This document shows positions 39,801-44,640 of a stretch of 64,000 nucleotides of DNA, in pieces. The stretch covers positions 29,597,627-29,661,626 of the forward strand of contig OX328097.1 in the NCBI GenBank assembly GCA_946811185.2, read 5' to 3'. This DNA comes from Hippopus hippopus. Taxonomy: Eukaryota > Mollusca > Bivalvia > Cardiida > Cardiidae. The position numbers and the translations under genes were made by a program. The first letter of the stretch is position 1, and each line of letters begins with the position of its first letter. Below the pieces are notes generated by a model that searched no databases, was not told where the DNA came from, and saw nothing but the letters and a program-made list of their open reading frames with translations.

Positions 39801-42519
39801 CAAAATCAGCCCTACTGTCTCACTGTTGAACCAGATATACGGGTAAGTACAAGGTATTTGTTTGTATTGCATTAATATGCTCCTTATATTTCGAGCAATC
39901 AGTTTGAAAAGATGAGTAAATGAATGGATTGGTTGTTTTGATTGTGTATTACCCTACAGTATTTTAGTTACATTTAGCACTATGGGTGCCTTCTATCAAA
40001 AATCAAACAGTTCTAAAGAAATTTTGTAAAAATCATGTCAGATTTTATGTTGTGATTATTGGTGATCAAAACTTTTGACTCATTTACTAAAGATGTGGTT
40101 CAGGAAGTGAAAATTGTGCAGAGTTTGGGATTCTTACACATGGGCTATATAGTTGGTCAAAAAAAAGCCTTCCTTATGCAGGTTGTAGAAGTTGAGGGTT
40201 GTTTAGTAAAGTGTCTAGAAATTTTATGTTGCCTCTGCGTAGCTGTCTTATGACTAGTGCTAGAGAGATTATATGTTATTTTCAGTTTATGACTGTTGCA
40301 TGAGAGGTTATATATTGTTTTTGATACTATTTCAGGAATTTTTTGAGAAGTTGGATCCACTTGAGGGCCGAGATGAGAAGACTTTTAATGATTATTTGTA
40401 TTCTAAGTCACTGGAAATTGAGCCAAGAAATGTAAAGCCACTTCACAAGTTTGTAAGTACCTTTTAGTCCCTTGAGTATATATATTTAACTCTTTACCAA
40501 ACTACAAAATTTTGGACTCAACCACATTGAAAGCCTTTGTAACCACATTGAAAGCCTTTGCAGCCTTTAACTGTTACTCAAAATAGAAATTCTTCTTTGG
40601 TAGGGTGGAAAACATTGTGGGAAAGAGGAGAAAATGCTGGTTACCAGCATTTTCTCCTATTTCCCACAATGTTTTCAAAAGGCTTCTTCCTTAGGGTTGT
40701 TAAAACTCGGAATTTTGTGGTTAAGGGCTGAAGAACGGATAGTTTTCATATGACCCCTATAGCATACTGTTATACTTGTTATCCTTACTCCACCACATCC
40801 CTTCCTTTGGTGCTAAATGACCTTAGCCTTTGAAATTGATGCCCTCATAACATCATGCCCTCATAACATCATGCATTAGTTGGTAGGAGTCTATTAATAC
40901 AATGCAGAAACCCTGTTCCTGTTCTATTATTCACATGATTGAAGATGTGAGGAACAAAGACCTTATTTCGTTTGTGTTATTTTTACAGCCAAAAAAGTAT
41001 TCGTATAGTTTGAAGTCACCAGGTATCCGACCAATGACAAGGCCTAACACACAGTCAACAAGAGCCCATGCACCATTCCCATTTCCATCCTTCAGTACGG
41101 AGAAACCAAGAATTGAGGAGGATCAGGAATCCACATCACCTCAGTCAACCCCAACCACCCCAATTAGCCCACTGGATAATGGGTGTTCAGGTAAGTTAAT
41201 TACGCTGTAGATAACTTTGATTTGCTATATGAAAATATTGTGTGCAAACAGTGAATCAACAGGAGATATTGTTTGATATTTATAAATAATTTATATCTCC
41301 TTCACTACAATGTTTCATAAAGTAATTGGCATGACGAATTATCAAAGTTTTCAAAATCACCTCTTGAAAGGCCATGATCCTCTATTTCTCTATTGCATGG
41401 TATGAAGTTGATTACCTGAGATCTGATCCTAAAATTTTGTCATGTGATAAAGAGTCATTTCTTATTTTATGCTGATAATTCATATTTAATCAGCAGATTT
41501 CTTTTAGGATTAGTTTATTTATTTAAGAAAAATATCTTTGAATGAAATAAATTCTGTGAACAATTCAGTATTTTCCAAAACTGTCAAATGCTACAGTTTT
41601 AAAAGCCCTATTTGTACAGTTATTGGTTAACACATGGAGATCATTGAAAAAAAACAGTTCTTTGAGCCATACTGTGTGAAAAGGGGGCTTAATGCGAAAG
41701 TATCTACCCAGGTCAGCCTGCGCAGTCCGCGCAGGCTGACCTGGGTCGATACTTTTCGCTATTGGTCAATTTTCTTTATATACAAGGACCAGTCCACTTC
41801 ATGATTAAGTGAGGTGTTGGAAAAAAAAGTGACTATTATGGATCCATAAGTATGTAATGGCATGTTTGGTACTATGGATCACGGAGATGCATTAAGCCCC
41901 CTTTTGCCAGAGCATGGCTCATAAAAATGCCATGAAATTTTTTTTTCACTACTACATCAGATGATAAGAGATTCCAGAGCCTAGAAACTTTTTCTTGTGG
42001 AAAACTTGTTAATTTTTGTGTCTATTTTCAGTTTCAACAAACTCACCACTCCCTGAATTTCATGAAAAACTGTCCCTGCAGCCCCCTCCTTTACCCCCTC
42101 GCAGTGGCAAGAAACCTCGTGACTCTACAAGTAGTGATGTGTTCACCGGATCAGGTTCACCAGAACCCCCACGGGTACCCCCGAGGGATGATCAACCCCC
42201 TCCTGTACCCCCACGGAGGGATTCTATGTACAGTTCTAGTTCTGTGAACAGAGGTCAGTCAATGTCCCACCCAAGAACTCCAACTCTTGTGTCGCAGTCG
42301 CGAACATTTGTGGGCCAGCCCCGCGCCCAAAGTATGTCACATTCACCCACAGGGTTTGTTCAAAATGCCCAAGTGTATAGTGCTACATTGCCACGTTGCC
42401 ATGGGGACAGAGATTCTCTAACAAGTGAGAACATATTCAATTTTAATGGAGATAACAGTGATATTCCAGCTTTGCCGCCAAAAACTTACAGGACACATTC
42501 TAGGAAGCAGAGCAGTTAG
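9599..42519 (+). CDS. SOS1: SOS1-like Ras guanine-nucleotide exchange factor (Son of sevenless), 23 exons, 5' end missing
   Basis: This gene encodes the cytosolic exchange factor that couples receptor tyrosine kinases, via Grb2/Drk, to Ras-GTP loading and, through its DH domain, to Rac. The joined exons give 1224 residues plus a stop; all 22 internal junctions are GT-AG and keep phase. In partial-protein numbering the domains are: histone fold about 1-150, DH about 177-400, PH about 411-517, REM about 548-720, CDC25 about 750-995, and a proline-rich tail from about 996. Identity to human SOS1 is visible across every domain. Human SOS1 has about 1333 residues; here the tail is shorter and the first exon is absent. 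Trp729 of human SOS1 is Met here. The introns are loaded with hairpin MITEs. Identification is secure; orthology to SOS1 rather than SOS2 is not meaningful for a probable single invertebrate SOS. Confidence 0.97.
9905..10015 (+). repeat. family-A hairpin, truncated
   Basis: TTAACCCTTTACCACACAAT at the left, core gcgaaaatgctggtaaaccagcattttc, right end missing. It sits 33 bp after the exon-1 donor. Confidence 0.6.
10384..14307. mobile_element. 1.1-kb DNA transposon (CAGGG ends) carrying a nested 2.8-kb transposon
   Basis: The left end is CAGGGTTTTCCCTTAG and the right end AAGGAAAACCCTG. Perfect 6-bp target duplication CATATA at 10378-10383 and 14308-14313. Without the nested insert the element is 1093 bp, matching the second copy (33546-34641, 1096 bp). 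No transposase is present. CAGGG ends suggest hAT, but 6-bp duplications are also known in other superfamilies, so the superfamily is left open. An internal inverted repeat (about 13690-13833) flanks a 61-codon open frame. Confidence 0.88.
10603..13429. mobile_element. nested transposon, 2827 bp, CAGCCAAA ends, no transposase
   Basis: The left end CAGCCAAATCACCAAAAACG and the right end, inverted, CAGCCAAAACGCCAAAAGCG are terminal inverted repeats. Perfect 4-bp duplication AATA at 10599-10602 and 13430-13433. The other copy of the host element has the unoccupied site cataataacacc. The interior is AT-rich with no open frame above about 66 codons, and the motif AACGTAATTCAC recurs on both strands. 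Confidence 0.87.
14440..14640. repeat. family-A hairpin, decayed
   Basis: Contains attgaaaacattgtggatgaaggagaaaatac and a matching caaatgctttcaattcggac tail; the hairpin's second arm is largely lost. Confidence 0.45.
14759..14842 (+). CDS. SOS1: SOS window exon 2: histone fold continued
   Basis: 28 codons, phase 0, from [11 protein letters not shown] to YIAADILK. This is the long central helix of the second histone-fold motif and is nearly identical to the vertebrate sequence. The acceptor is aaatgcag and the donor gtaagt. Confidence 0.96.
14867..15094 (+). repeat. family-A MITE, near full length
   Basis: TTAACTCTTTACCAGATGAC at the left and TGTGTGGTAAAGGTGTAA at the right. The centre GCTGGTTACCAGC has arms extending to acattgtg/cacaatgt with a few one-sided mismatches. 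It lies 24 bp downstream of the window exon-2 donor. Confidence 0.8.
15553..16790 (+). mobile_element. element D4, abuts SOS exon 3
   Basis: The head is TTTAGTTCACCTGAGCACAA; the tail is TTCAGGTGAGCAATCCAGGG, CCATCTTGG and CCCTCTTGTTTTTT, ending within about 10 bp of the exon at 16796. Internal units of about 170 bp hold TTTCACAGAAATG(T/A)TCC. Another repeat (F, about 16186-16500, ending CACCTGCATGCGGTACTCTT) is embedded. G-runs occur at 15908-15920 and about 16082. Confidence 0.78.
16796..16876 (+). CDS. SOS1: SOS window exon 3: end of histone fold
   Basis: 27 codons, phase 0, [20 protein letters not shown] to CADQ. It completes the pseudo-dimeric histone fold. Its acceptor polypyrimidine run directly follows the 3' end of a mobile element ending at about 16790. 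Confidence 0.96.
16976..17184 (+). repeat. family-A MITE
   Basis: Ends CTTAACCAAACG / GTGTGGTAAAGGGTTAG. The hairpin core is gtaaaggagaaaatggtggt opposite accagcattttctccttttt, with scattered one-sided changes. A shorter decayed copy follows at about 17190-17345. Confidence 0.75.
17611..18305 (+). mobile_element. element D5, fragment with about 160-bp units
   Basis: It starts inside the head (cagtgctcaaggtgagctttt), inserted next to a truncated family-A hairpin (about 17495-17605). About four units of GCACTCTAGAGGCCA...CTTGGTCAGAATG; it ends in an A-run at 18288-18305 without the usual GGCCCTCTTG tail. Confidence 0.68.
18684..18892 (+). repeat. family-A MITE with matched arm changes
   Basis: TTAACCCTGTACCAATTAAT to GGAAAGGGTTAA. 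The stem caggaaaaggag / ctccttttcctg differs from the family stem tgggaaaaggag / ctccttttccca at two base pairs changed on both sides. The loop centre is GGTGACC. Confidence 0.82.
18902..19166. mobile_element. TA-flanked MITE (Tc1/mariner type), 265 bp
   Basis: The left end CCGTATTTCTGCTAATAAAA and the right end TTTTATTAGGAGAAATACAG are inverted; TA duplicates sit at 18900-18901 and 19167-19168. It contains no coding sequence. The right end is 22 bp from the SOS exon at 19189. Confidence 0.78.
19189..19386 (+). CDS. SOS1: SOS window exon 4: DH domain start
   Basis: 66 codons, phase 0. [10 protein letters not shown] is the linker; [20 protein letters not shown] opens the DH (Dbl homology, Rho/Rac exchange) domain, and [11 protein letters not shown] follows as in human. 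The first 30 residues are acidic and poorly conserved. The acceptor lies about 20 bp downstream of a TA-flanked MITE. Confidence 0.96.
19893..20079 (-). repeat. family-A MITE, reversed relative to most copies
   Basis: TTAAGCTTTTACCACACAAT at the left, core attgtgggaaaaggagaaaa opposite ttttcttcttttcccacaat, then tcaagtctaaaatgtatggttaa at the right. One mismatch in 20 stem pairs. Confidence 0.78.
20082..20267. repeat. family-C' MITE, decayed
   Basis: AAACCCTTTCAGTAGC ... AGTGCTGAAAGGATTAA ends, with gatacagtctgatcttgatg inside. It directly follows the family-A copy ending at 20079. The remainder of this intron (19387-19892, 20268-20525) shows nothing. Confidence 0.6.
20526..20666 (+). CDS. 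SOS1: SOS window exon 5: DH domain
   Basis: 47 codons, phase 0. [20 protein letters not shown] corresponds to the human [20 protein letters not shown] helix, and [10 protein letters not shown] to VGSCFEDLAE. The acceptor is tctttacag and the donor gtaaat. Confidence 0.96.
20667..21159. other. SOS intron, nothing recognised
   Basis: A stretch at about 20930-21015 reads open after a CAG and resembles an exon, but neither its translation nor its phase fits SOS. Confidence 0.6.
21160..21270 (+). CDS. SOS1: SOS window exon 6: DH domain
   Basis: 37 codons, phase 0, [15 protein letters not shown] to NDISNTLH. It aligns directly after DLAE of the previous exon with human ELAFDPYESYARDIL, so no exon is missing between them. 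This is the least conserved DH exon. Confidence 0.95.
21619..21845 (+). repeat. family-A MITE
   Basis: TTAACTCTACCACAGAGC to TTGGTAAAGGGTTAA. The core centre is altered to gctcttgaacagc; the outer stem aaacattgt...acaatgttt is kept. A second, partial copy lies at about 21890-21990; the rest of the intron to 22269 is plain. Confidence 0.72.
22270..22368 (+). CDS. SOS1: SOS window exon 7: DH domain
   Basis: 33 codons, phase 0. [20 protein letters not shown] and CLHYFEVIK match the human [20 protein letters not shown] region closely. The acceptor is aatcttacag and the donor gtaaat. Confidence 0.97.
22649..22776 (+). CDS. SOS1: SOS window exon 8: end of DH domain
   Basis: 128 nt; it ends with two bases of the Trp codon completed by the next exon. 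[20 protein letters not shown] matches the human DQEDKECLKQAITALLN segment; SLAKKKPW is diverged. The donor is gtaaga. Confidence 0.95.
23103..23233 (+). CDS. SOS1: SOS window exon 9: DH-PH linker
   Basis: 131 nt. [20 protein letters not shown] aligns with human [20 protein letters not shown]; the Trp-Glu-Gly motif (human 432-434), a Noonan-syndrome hot spot, is intact. It ends after one base of the next codon; the donor is gtaagc. Confidence 0.96.
23234..23855. other. SOS intron with decayed family-A and C pieces
   Basis: Family-A remnant at about 23430-23600 (gaaaatgctggttaccc) and a C-type remnant at about 23700-23805 (agatcaaagatcag ... caatctgatctagatc). No coding. Confidence 0.5.
23856..24044 (+). 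CDS. SOS1: SOS window exon 10: PH domain, first half
   Basis: 189 nt. [20 protein letters not shown] is the first PH strand pair and is conserved; [19 protein letters not shown] follows. The PH domain binds phosphoinositides and phosphatidic acid in the family. Divergence is concentrated in the loop after VLCKQN. Confidence 0.96.
24045..25062. other. SOS intron with one decayed family-A copy
   Basis: Remnant at 24320-24480 (gaaaacatggtggaaaacat ... ttagacaagtctaaatg). The rest is AT-rich with T-runs and no recognisable element. Confidence 0.5.
25063..25183 (+). CDS. SOS1: SOS window exon 11: PH domain, C-terminal helix
   Basis: 121 nt. [20 protein letters not shown] then [13 protein letters not shown]; the invariant PH Trp of the C-terminal helix is present. 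The donor is gtttgt, a weaker site than most in the gene. Confidence 0.96.
25363..25574. repeat. family-C' MITE
   Basis: TTAACTCTTTCTGTGCC at the left and GACTGAAAGAGTTAA at the right. The inner palindrome is gtagatccaaaataagactg opposite cagtctgatcttgatcgatg, with a loop ctgtg. Confidence 0.72.
25620..25705. repeat. pyrimidine-rich simple sequence
   Basis: CCTTCC / CCCACC / CTGTCTGTCCGTCTGTCC low-complexity tract upstream of window exon 12; no element ends are visible. Confidence 0.5.
25817..25900 (+). CDS. SOS1: SOS window exon 12: PH-REM linker helix
   Basis: 84 nt, [20 protein letters not shown]. The Leu-Glu-Arg of the linker helix (human L550, E551, R552), which docks on the histone fold for autoinhibition and is a disease hot spot, is conserved. 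The acceptor is tttcttcag. Confidence 0.95.
25939..26158 (-). repeat. family-A MITE
   Basis: TTAACCCTTTACCATATTAT to TTTGATAAAGCGATAA. The stem has an inserted 'ag' (gaagaagaatgcttg), so the pairing is weakened. Confidence 0.68.
26775..27190. repeat. family-A remnant followed by family-C' MITE
   Basis: At about 26800-26960 there is a family-A piece (ttttagacttgtccaatttg, gaaaatgctggttacta). At 26979-27190 TTAACCCAAAAAAGCC ... GCTCAAAAAGGGTTAA bounds a C-type element with agatcaagatcagactgcac but little of the second arm. The interval 26160-26775 shows nothing. Confidence 0.6.
27608..27820 (+). CDS. SOS1: SOS window exon 13: REM domain start
   Basis: 213 nt. [15 protein letters not shown], then [20 protein letters not shown] and [12 protein letters not shown], a hallmark of the Ras exchanger motif (REM). 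The block is almost identical to human SOS1. Confidence 0.97.
27910..28545 (+). mobile_element. element H, TATACCCCCC repeat with two 303-bp units
   Basis: The head TATACCCCCCACAACGAAGT and the following hairpin partner AGTGGAGGGGGGTATA lead into GTCCGTCCGTCCG. The following about 300 bp is duplicated (CCGTCTGTACATAGACACAA at 27970; CCGTCTGTCCATAGACACAA at 28273), each with a near-identical CTGCTGCGATG segment. It begins 90 bp after a SOS donor. No coding. Confidence 0.7.
28655..28675 (+). repeat. C-rich homopolymer run
   Basis: A long run of C followed by CCACCTCC. Simple sequence only; copy number may be misassembled. Confidence 0.6.
28939..29210. repeat. family-B MITE, 272 bp, ATAT target duplication
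   Basis: GAGCCATTCTCAGTAAAAAG at the left, GAGCATGACTC at the right. ATAT flanks both ends (28935-28938, 29211-29214). The inner palindrome is gaaaagtatcaacccaggtc opposite gacccgagccgaaacttttc. It lies 34 bp upstream of the exon at 29245. Confidence 0.85.
29245..29370 (+). CDS. SOS1: SOS window exon 14: REM domain
   Basis: 126 nt. RFEIPEHF is followed by a strongly acidic stretch ([12 protein letters not shown]) that replaces the human PEPEPTEADR loop; [15 protein letters not shown] is conserved. Human L687 is Phe here; R688 is kept across the junction. Confidence 0.95.
29591..29819 (+). repeat. family-A MITE
   Basis: TTAACTCTTTCCCAAACGAC to TTGTGTGGTAAAGGGTTAA. Stem attgtgggaaaaggag paired with ctccttttcccacaat without mismatch; the centre has changed to ggttagtagc. 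No other element is seen in this intron (29371-30375). Confidence 0.8.
30376..30532 (+). CDS. SOS1: SOS window exon 15: REM allosteric-site helices
   Basis: 157 nt, ends in phase 0. [19 protein letters not shown], then [20 protein letters not shown]. Aligned with human GKAMKKWVESITKIIQRK, the Met codon at 30497-30499 replaces Trp729, a core contact of the allosteric Ras-GTP site. Confidence 0.96.
30621..32045 (+). mobile_element. element G, ATTATGCCCCCC repeat with six 158-bp units
   Basis: The head is TATTATGCCCCCCTTCAACG and the tail GGGGGGCATGACTG. GATGATAACTAGACACAGAA begins at 30698, 30856, 31014, 31172, 31330 and 31488: exactly 158 bp each time. Units carry GGTCAAAGGTCAAGGTCACA. A GGTCGGTCGGTCGG tract lies near the head. 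No transposase. Confidence 0.85.
32050..32096 (+). repeat. MetaSINE fragment
   Basis: ccatgatatgactgaagtac and tgttgataggggcataaa match the central domain of the SINE at 53034-53276. Confidence 0.55.
32347..32490 (-). repeat. family-A MITE, internally deleted
   Basis: TTAAACCCTTTACCACACAA is followed at once by the far tail (caaatgctttgaaattgcac, ttcttgtctggtaaag); most of the hairpin is missing. Confidence 0.65.
32517..32750 (+). repeat. F repeat, second copy
   Basis: TTTGGCTGCTTTTG, aaccacggtattgtcatagc, acccatacaacaaggggg and a 3' 'catcagttgctcatgttacc'; matches the F repeat at 16186-16500 over its length, diverged. Confidence 0.6.
33020..33121 (+). CDS. SOS1: SOS window exon 16: REM-CDC25 linker
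   Basis: 34 codons, phase 0. [20 protein letters not shown] then [14 protein letters not shown], matching human SSPPTVEWHISRPG. A second AG at 32995-32996 would shift the frame, so the acceptor ending at 33019 is chosen. Confidence 0.94.
33546..34641. mobile_element. 1.1-kb DNA transposon (CAGGG ends), intact copy, reversed
   Basis: CAGGGTTTTCCTTGACGCAC to GAGGGAAAACCCTG; perfect 6-bp duplication ACTGGT at 33540-33545 and 34642-34647. Reverse complement of the element at 10384-14307 at roughly 90% identity by eye. It supplies the empty site for the nested transposon. The right end sits about 110 bp upstream of the SOS exon at 34753. Confidence 0.9.
34753..34908 (+). CDS. SOS1: SOS window exon 17: CDC25 domain start
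   Basis: 52 codons, phase 0. [20 protein letters not shown] and [13 protein letters not shown] form the first structurally conserved CDC25 region; [13 protein letters not shown] follows. Human LLESDLYR reads LFEFDLYR here. Confidence 0.97.
35088..35261. repeat. family-B MITE, truncated
   Basis: catgaggtagactggtcctt, aaaagtttttacccaggtca and ttaaaccgccttttcacaga are recognisable; the left end is missing. Confidence 0.6.
35439..35666 (+). repeat. family-A MITE
   Basis: TTAACCCTTTACCAGACGAC to GTGTGTTAAAAGAATAA. Stem aattgtgggaaaaggagaca opposite ctcctttacccacaatg; one-sided changes only. Confidence 0.75.
35858..36049 (-). repeat. family-A MITE, decayed centre
   Basis: TTATAACTATTTATCACACC to GTCTGGTAAAGAGTTAA. 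One arm (ttggaaaaggagaaagtgct) is kept, the other deleted. Confidence 0.65.
36163..36419. repeat. family-B MITE, ACTT target duplication
   Basis: GAGCGGTGCTCTGTGAAAGG ... GAGCAATGGGCAC, with ACTT at 36159-36162 and 36420-36423. It is the reverse orientation of the 28939 copy (the 'gatgcattaagctgcc' end is on the right). Confidence 0.75.
36616..36773. repeat. 158-bp near-perfect palindrome
   Basis: Left arm tttatttcatcagcttgtgg ... mirrored by right arm ccacaagctgatgaaataaa, about 75 bp per arm, only a few mismatches (gccgaaaa against gcctcaaaa). The centre is gtgccgtaaggcac. Different from families A, B and C. Confidence 0.85.
36973..37155. repeat. family-C MITE
   Basis: TTAAAGATTTCCAGCC to GCAGATAGTGTTAA. 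Inner palindrome gacagtgtagatccaagatt opposite agtctgatcttgatctacac (37052-37116). Confidence 0.75.
37393..37575 (+). CDS. SOS1: SOS window exon 18: CDC25 catalytic core
   Basis: 61 codons, phase 0. [20 protein letters not shown] and [20 protein letters not shown], then [10 protein letters not shown]. This core contacts Ras switch II in the family and is essentially unchanged from vertebrates. Confidence 0.97.
37576..38223. other. SOS intron, nothing recognised
   Basis: Mixed-composition spacer without repeats seen elsewhere in the window. Open stretches here do not extend SOS or resemble any family I know. Confidence 0.55.
38224..38409 (-). repeat. family-A MITE, ends 23 bp before an exon
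   Basis: TTAACCCTTTACCTCACAAT to GTCGTGTGAGAAAGAATTTAA. A deletion joins 'aatccaggaaaagg', removing the outer left arm. Its right end at 38409 is close to the acceptor at 38431. Confidence 0.72.
38432..38549 (+). CDS. SOS1: SOS window exon 19: CDC25
   Basis: 118 nt. [20 protein letters not shown] then [13 protein letters not shown]. The spacing from TF to SDH is 21 residues, as in human, so no exon is missing before it. [12 protein letters not shown] leads into the helical hairpin. Confidence 0.97.
38550..39669. other. SOS intron, one decayed family-A remnant
   Basis: Remnant at about 39465-39640 (aaccctt accaggttac, attgaaagcatatacagagg, gttcaggattgtttgaaaaag). The remainder (38550-39460) is AT-rich and featureless. 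Confidence 0.5.
39670..39842 (+). CDS. SOS1: SOS window exon 20: CDC25 helical hairpin
   Basis: 173 nt. [20 protein letters not shown] then [20 protein letters not shown]. The Leu and second Glu of ILKTEEGN are the equivalents of human L938 and E942, which displace Mg2+ and phosphate from Ras; both are kept, so catalysis should be intact. Confidence 0.97.
39843..40335. other. SOS intron, nothing recognised
   Basis: A short direct repetition (gagaggttatatattg / gagagattatatgtta, about 40263 and 40301) flanks the stretch before the acceptor; no element identified. Confidence 0.4.
40336..40452 (+). CDS. SOS1: SOS window exon 21: end of CDC25 domain
   Basis: 39 codons, phase 0. [20 protein letters not shown] and [19 protein letters not shown] match the human FFENLNPMGN and [15 protein letters not shown] blocks. 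Confidence 0.96.
40486..40732 (+). repeat. family-A MITE with an extra base in both arms
   Basis: TTAACTCTTTACCAAACTAC, core gggaaagaggagaaaatgct opposite agcattttctcctatttccc. Each stem arm is one base longer than the family stem at the same paired site. A 22-bp direct duplication (aaccacattgaaagcctttg) lies at about 40519-40562. Confidence 0.78.
40989..41190 (+). CDS. SOS1: SOS window exon 22: start of proline-rich tail
   Basis: 202 nt. [15 protein letters not shown] is the conserved bridge (human KKYSYPLKSPGVRP). A Ser/Thr/Pro-rich segment with many SP/TP sites follows ([14 protein letters not shown]); ERK phosphorylates this region in vertebrate SOS1, so feedback control is plausible. 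Confidence 0.95.
41191..41663. other. SOS intron, nothing recognised
   Basis: AT-rich spacer. 'gatctgatcctaaaattttgtcatgtgataaagag' near 41420 resembles a family-A right end without the rest. Confidence 0.4.
41664..41920. repeat. family-B MITE
   Basis: GAGCCATACTGTGTGAAAAG to GAGCATGGCTC. Inner palindrome cccaggtcagcctgcgcagt / gcgcaggctgacctgggtcg, very well matched. No clear flanking duplication. Confidence 0.8.
42032..42519 (+). CDS. SOS1: SOS window exon 23: terminal exon with SH3-binding motifs
   Basis: 488 nt ending in TAG. Three clustered PxxP motifs are visible: [18 protein letters not shown] and PPPVPPRRD. The last is the PxVPxR consensus for Grb2/Drk N-SH3. A Ser/Thr-rich segment and a final PALPPKTYR follow. 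The tail is about 70 residues shorter than in human SOS1. Confidence 0.95.
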
Positions 42520-42704
42520 AATAGCTTTCTCTCTTTCCTTGTTTTGATGCTATTGTGAGACTATTTGTTTATGAACATGGAGTCGTGCTACTTTGCTGTC
42601 CATTAGCCCAGTGAGAATTTCGTGTATCACCCATACTGTTACAGAAGTGTTATGTGATATGAAACATAAAAGAAAGAAGAGTTGAAATGATAATGTTGCA
42701 ATAG

Positions 42705-42927
42705 TTAAACCCTATACAAATGACAAAATTTAAGACCTGTCCAGATTGAAAGCTTTTGACTAATTAAATGTGGCTCAAAAGATGTAATTTATTTTTGAAA
42801 GGGTAGAAAAAGCTGTAGGAAAAGGAGAAAATGCTGGTTACCAGCATTTTCTCCTTTTCCCACAATGTTTTCAAAACGGTTTTTCATCAGGTTAGTTAAA
42901 ACTCAGGATTGTATGGTTAAGGGATAA
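42705..42927 (+). repeat. family-A MITE in candidate SOS 3' UTR
   Basis: TTAAACCCTATACAAATGAC to TTGTATGGTTAAGGGATAA. Stem aggaaaaggagaaaatgctg opposite cagcattttctccttttccc. If the 3' UTR runs to 45330 this hairpin would be transcribed in the mature mRNA. Confidence 0.78.
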
Positions 42928-43259
42928 GCCAATGTTATGAGGACACCCAACATTCAAATACAACATTTTTTTAAAAAAAAGTCTATAAAATGTTTTGTTT
43001 AATAGATTGAGTACATTTAGTGCCTTTGTGTAATTTTGAATTTTTTGAAAAGCTCAAGCAGTAAGTCAGGATTTTTAATCTAATCCTTCGAAAATATTGA
43101 AAATGTATTTTTGAAGTGAAGTTGCCGGTAAAAAAAATAACATTTTCTCATTTTTATGGTGTTCTCAGAAAATATCAAATTGACAAAATCCAAAACAAGA
43201 CTGTCAGTTTTGTGCTGTTTGATCCTAGTCTACTTTGTCTGGGAAAGCAGCTACATTTG

Positions 43260-43615
43260 CCCCTAGTGTCTGAACCAATGATCAAATGACAAAATTTTGG
43301 AAACATCCAAATTGCGGACGACAATTGAAATACGCCTGGTTACCAGCATGTTTTCCGTTCCCAAAATGTTTTCAAAATCCTCCTTGTTCAGGTCCATCAA
43401 ATTTGGGATTATTTGGTAAAGAAAGAAGCCTTTTTTAAACATTGCAGGAAAAGGAGAAAATGCTAGTAACTAACATTTTCTCCATTCCCCACAATGTTTT
43501 CTACTTTTCAAGAGGTAAACTTCATTTTTAGGCCATCTTTAATTTGTCGTCTTGCAATGCTTCTAACTTGGACCAGTCTAAAATTTTGTTGTTGGATAAA
43601 GATTCAAACAGTTTT
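43260..43615. repeat. two family-A remnants in tandem
   Basis: The first, about 43260-43430, has lost its left arm. The second, about 43430-43612, has core gcaggaaaaggagaaaatgc, centre ctagtaacta and tail ggaccagtctaaaattttgt. Confidence 0.6.
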
Positions 43616-43620
43616 TAGAT

Positions 43621-43807
43621 TTAACCCTTTCAGCGCCACAGGCTAAACTAGACTTTTGTGGATGGCATAGATCAAGATCAGACTACACAAAATGTTCAGT
43701 CTGATCTGTAATCCAGACTGTCTGCTTGTTTAGGCCAGCCTTTAAGATAGAAAGCTTCCATGGTGTCAGTGGACTTGGTTTTTAGCCGTTGAAAGCAGTC
43801 GTGTTAA
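43621..43807. repeat. family-C' MITE
   Basis: TTAACCCTTTCAGCGCC at the left, GTCGTGTTAA at the right. Inner arms ggcatagatcaagatcagac and gtctgatctgtaatccagac, asymmetric, so probably old. Confidence 0.68.
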
Positions 43808-44408
43808 CATATTTGGCTCTGAAAAAGTTTATAGCCCTACAGATTCTGCTTAAATAAATACTGATATGTGACTTATACACAAATTTTGTTGAATAATTGA
43901 TAATTTTGCATAATACTGATTTCAGTTATAAGGTATTTACCCGTCACAAAACTATCCTGAGTTTTTGACTCTCCTCAGAAAGAGGACTTTAGAAAAAAAA
44001 ATGATAGCATTTTTTCCTTTTCACACAATGTTTTTGACCATTTAGAAGACTAATCCAGTCATTTTAACCATATTTGATTTGTCATCTTTAAGTGCTTTTA
44101 ATTTGAGCAAGTCTGAAATTTTGATGTCAGGTAAAGATTAAATTTATGAAGCCCTTAAATAATAGGTTTGAGTATACAGGGATAAATTATGAATCAAAGT
44201 TTAATGCATGTGTACTTTTGAAAACATTGTGGTAGAAAAAGAAATTGTTCATAATTTGCAGTTTGTGAGCAATTTCTTTCAACAAAAAGTTTTCACAAGG
44301 AGCCTGCTGCAAGTGGAAATAAGCCCTCTGATTGTTGTAATGTGGTATGTCTAAGATTGTCAAATACACGACATCGACATATATAGTCATTACGAAATAA
44401 ATATTTAT
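43808..44408. other. candidate 3' UTR, decayed family-A copy only
   Basis: At about 43935-44140 ttacccgtcacaaaactatc ... gtctgaaattttgatgtcag marks an old family-A insertion. Otherwise plain AT-rich sequence. Confidence 0.45.
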
Positions 44409-44640
44409 GAGTGGCACTCAAGCAAAAGGGGATTTAATGTGTCTCCCTGATGTGTTGTACGAAGCATAATTGTTGATCCATAAAATCTACTTTGTCCAAC
44501 AACCCACTGAATGATGAGGTAGCAAGGTCCGTGGATATGCACAAGTTTCAACCCAGGTCAGCCTGTACAGACAGTGCAGGCTGACATGAGTAGATACTCT
44601 TTGTGGATGCATGAAATCCTCTTTTCAAAGAGCATGGCTC
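44409..44640. repeat. family-B MITE, diverged
   Basis: GAGTGGCACTCAAGCAAAAG to GAGCATGGCTC. Inner palindrome caacccaggtcagcctgtac / gtgcaggctgacatgagtag. Confidence 0.72.
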
